In this document: positions 4,612 to 5,588 of the stretch, one piece after another | Numbering within the stretch: the stretch's first letter is position 1 | Layout: every line of letters begins with the position of its first letter | Assembly (NCBI GenBank): GCA_009845505.1 | Contig: VXZL01000273.1 | Coordinates: 1-5,588, forward strand | Direction: 5' to 3' | DNA: 5,588 nt | Source: Candidatus Poribacteria bacterium | GTDB taxonomy: Bacteria > Poribacteria > WGA-4E > WGA-3G | Made by a program: the position numbers and the translations under genes | Notes under the pieces: generated by a model | Seen by the model: the letters and a program-made list of their open reading frames with translations, nothing else | What the model was told of the DNA's origin: nothing | The model's database searches: none

Positions 4612-5259
4612 TCACAGCGAAGCATCTGCGTGCGGACGCTCGTAGGCGGTTTTGAGTTTAGAGAGCGCACTTTTCAGGATCTGGCTGACTCTGCCTTTCG
4701 AGACACCGATGGCTTCGGCGATCGCTTGTCCCTTGTAATCCTGAAAGTATTTCAGACGGACGGCTTTCCGCTCCTTGCCTGTCAGCCGCTTGAGCATGCG
4801 CGGAAAGCGTTGCTGGAATTGCTGGATGTGAATCTCATCGATGACCGAATCTTCCAAAGATTCACTTTCACACGCGGCGTTGTAGAGTGCCGCGGTGAGT
4901 GAGTTAAAGCCGGGTGGCGGATCGGTATCGGTGTCCGACATCAACACATCTACCAGCGGGAACGTGAGATATTGCAACTCCGGACGACGTTGTGCCCAGA
5001 GTTTGGTACACACACGCGCTTTAATGAACGTGATGAAACTCGCTTGACTCGGATGGGCGGGAGCATACTTCGGGGTCTCTTCAAGAATGGTCAGATATGC
5101 GAGTTGTCGAAAATCGTCTTGGCGGGTTTGTAGGCACGCATCGCCCCGCGTCGCACAAGCAACACAGTGTCCGATGGAAGTCTCCGCCGTGAGTATATCG
5201 TTGGGATCCATATAAAAAGGACATTGCCCGCGGTTACTTGGATGGCTATATGCTCTCAT
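4612..5259 (-). CDS. Sigma-70 family RNA polymerase sigma factor with N-terminal cysteine cluster
   Basis: The product is 215 residues. Residues 48-92 (DDFRQLAYLTILEETPKY onward to LWAQRRP) match the style of sigma region 2, which contacts core polymerase and the -10 element. Residues about 108-118 are a Pro-rich linker. Residues 148-205 are region 4, with a helix-turn-helix at about 176-200 (AIAEAIGVSKGRVSQILKS) for -35 recognition. A classical region 3 is not evident, so it is close to two-domain ECF or short sigma types. The unusual part is the N-terminus: C13, C32, C35 and C42 (C-x18-C-x2-C-x6-C) could bind zinc or sense redox. The start at 5259 has AAGGGGG six bases upstream (one base off AGGAGG). 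Met17 is an alternative without a site and would lose C13. It is first in the operon with the STAS gene. Confidence 0.88.
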   Translation of the reverse strand: MRAYSHPSNRGQCPFYMDPNDILTAETSIGHCVACATRGDACLQTRQDDFRQLAYLTILEETPKYAPAHPSQASFITFIKARVCTKLWAQRRPELQYLTFPLVDVLMSDTDTDPPPGFNSLTAALYNAACESESLEDSVIDEIHIQQFQQRFPRMLKRLTGKERKAVRLKYFQDYKGQAIAEAIGVSKGRVSQILKSALSKLKTAYERPHADASL

Positions 5260-5279
5260 ACAGTACCCCCTTGAGAGGT

Positions 5280-5294
5280 TTCAGAGTTTCTGAA
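5280..5294. repeat. Palindrome in the sigma factor leader, possible operator
   Basis: TTCAGA and TCTGAA are separated by three bases, ending 20 bases before the sigma start codon and just upstream of its ribosome binding site. The position suits an operator or a small mRNA hairpin affecting translation. No known binding consensus is recognised. Confidence 0.35.
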
Positions 5295-5319
5295 TTTTCT
5301 GCGAAAGGGTTATGTTATT

Positions 5320-5325
5320 AATATA
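5320..5325 (-). promoter_or_regulatory. Possible -10 element for the sigma operon
   Basis: TATATT on the minus strand sits in an AT-rich segment about 60 bases before the sigma start. No good -35 lies at 16-18 bases. TTGAAA occurs further upstream (5354-5359), but about 28 bases away, which is too far. This is a weak candidate, and a promoter read by a non-housekeeping sigma factor would not be recognisable this way. Confidence 0.2.
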
Positions 5326-5357
5326 TACGCAGTGCCGCGAAAAGTTTAGTTTTTTTC

Positions 5358-5492
5358 AATGCGTCGTTTTGGGATGGGTGAAATTTGGGTGTAATACTCC
5401 TTTTGCTTGTCGGCAACTCTATTGAGAGTGATGCCACCTGCCGACATGCTTTATTTCAAAATCACCATCTTCCACCAAAACGACAGTGCATT
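5358..5492. repeat. Long imperfect inverted repeat with core hairpin
   Basis: The outer arms are AATGC plus GTCGTTTTGG (5358-5372), answered by CCAAAACGAC plus GCATT (5475-5492), with three extra bases in the right arm. Inside, GATGG-type segments also pair partly. The core is TGTCGGCA (5408-5415) against TGCCGACA (5439-5446), with an inner ACTCT/AGAGT stem. The whole could fold as a branched hairpin about 135 bases long. It could be a non-autonomous mobile element (MITE), a structured RNA or a regulatory fold; there is no clear target-site duplication. Confidence 0.5.
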
Positions 5493-5588
5493 CTATATAT
5501 TACTATAGTTTGGACAATTTTAAGAATTAAGGTGCTGGGATTTCTCAAAAGCCCTCAGAAACCACTATCTATAAGGGTTCTCTCAATG

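Larger units (their letters stand above)
5260..5588. other. Gene-free upstream region of the sigma factor
   Basis: These 329 bases hold no supported gene. From the sigma start outward they contain a ribosome binding site (AAGGGGG, 5266-5272), a 15-base palindrome (5280-5294), an AT-rich segment at 5311-5328 with a possible -10 hexamer, and a long imperfect inverted repeat (5358-5492) with a strong core hairpin. A final AT-rich stretch ends in ATG at 5586-5588. An AAGGG eight bases before that ATG could be the ribosome binding site of a plus-strand gene leaving the window, but three bases of coding sequence are too few to call. Confidence 0.6.

Noticed and set aside
4398..4902. Frames overlapping STAS and sigma (4398-4670 minus, 4513-4902 plus, 4173-4358 plus)
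   Set aside because: Shadows of two clearly recognised genes in other frames.
5322..5404. Short minus-strand frame after AAAAGGAG at 5397-5404
   Set aside because: No ATG, GTG or TTG follows at a usable distance; only an ATT codon much too close to the site.

Overview
The window looks bacterial, with an envelope typical of Gram-negative (diderm) cells. It carries strong Shine-Dalgarno sequences, a sigma-70 family sigma factor, a STAS-domain protein, and a predicted lipoprotein with Ser after the lipidated Cys. Nothing fixes the species. The style (uncharacterised secreted paralogues beside a sigma/STAS pair) would suit an uncultured lineage such as Candidatus Poribacteria, but that is only an impression. 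All supported genes lie on the minus strand, so the window is transcribed from right to left.

Right part (4164-5588): a roughly 330-base upstream region without a gene contains a long imperfect inverted repeat. It is followed by a sigma factor gene (5259 to 4612) and, 48 bases later, a STAS anti-sigma-antagonist-like gene (4563 to 4204). A small hairpin followed by a short T-rich run lies just after the STAS stop codon.

Left part (1-4163): a direct tandem array with a 2031-base period. Two complete units are present (2133-4163 and 102-2132), and a third is cut by the left edge (1-101). Each complete unit holds three genes in the order A-B-C. A is a 242-residue protein with one N-terminal membrane anchor, an acidic linker and a C-terminal domain. 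B is a 162-residue predicted lipoprotein with the same C-terminal domain. C is a 129-residue predicted secreted protein with two cysteines. A hairpin follows C, and then comes a roughly 350-base non-coding leader. By eye the complete units are identical. The only difference seen in the array is one base at 4118, which gives Ile instead of Thr at residue 11 of the A copy nearest the STAS gene.

How the parts may work together (inference): the sigma/STAS pair resembles half of a partner-switching regulatory module, with no anti-sigma kinase visible. It sits directly upstream of an amplified cassette of envelope proteins of unknown function. The cassette could be a target of that sigma factor, or it may simply be adjacent. 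The near-perfect identity means the amplification is either very recent, homogenised by recombination, or an assembly artefact.
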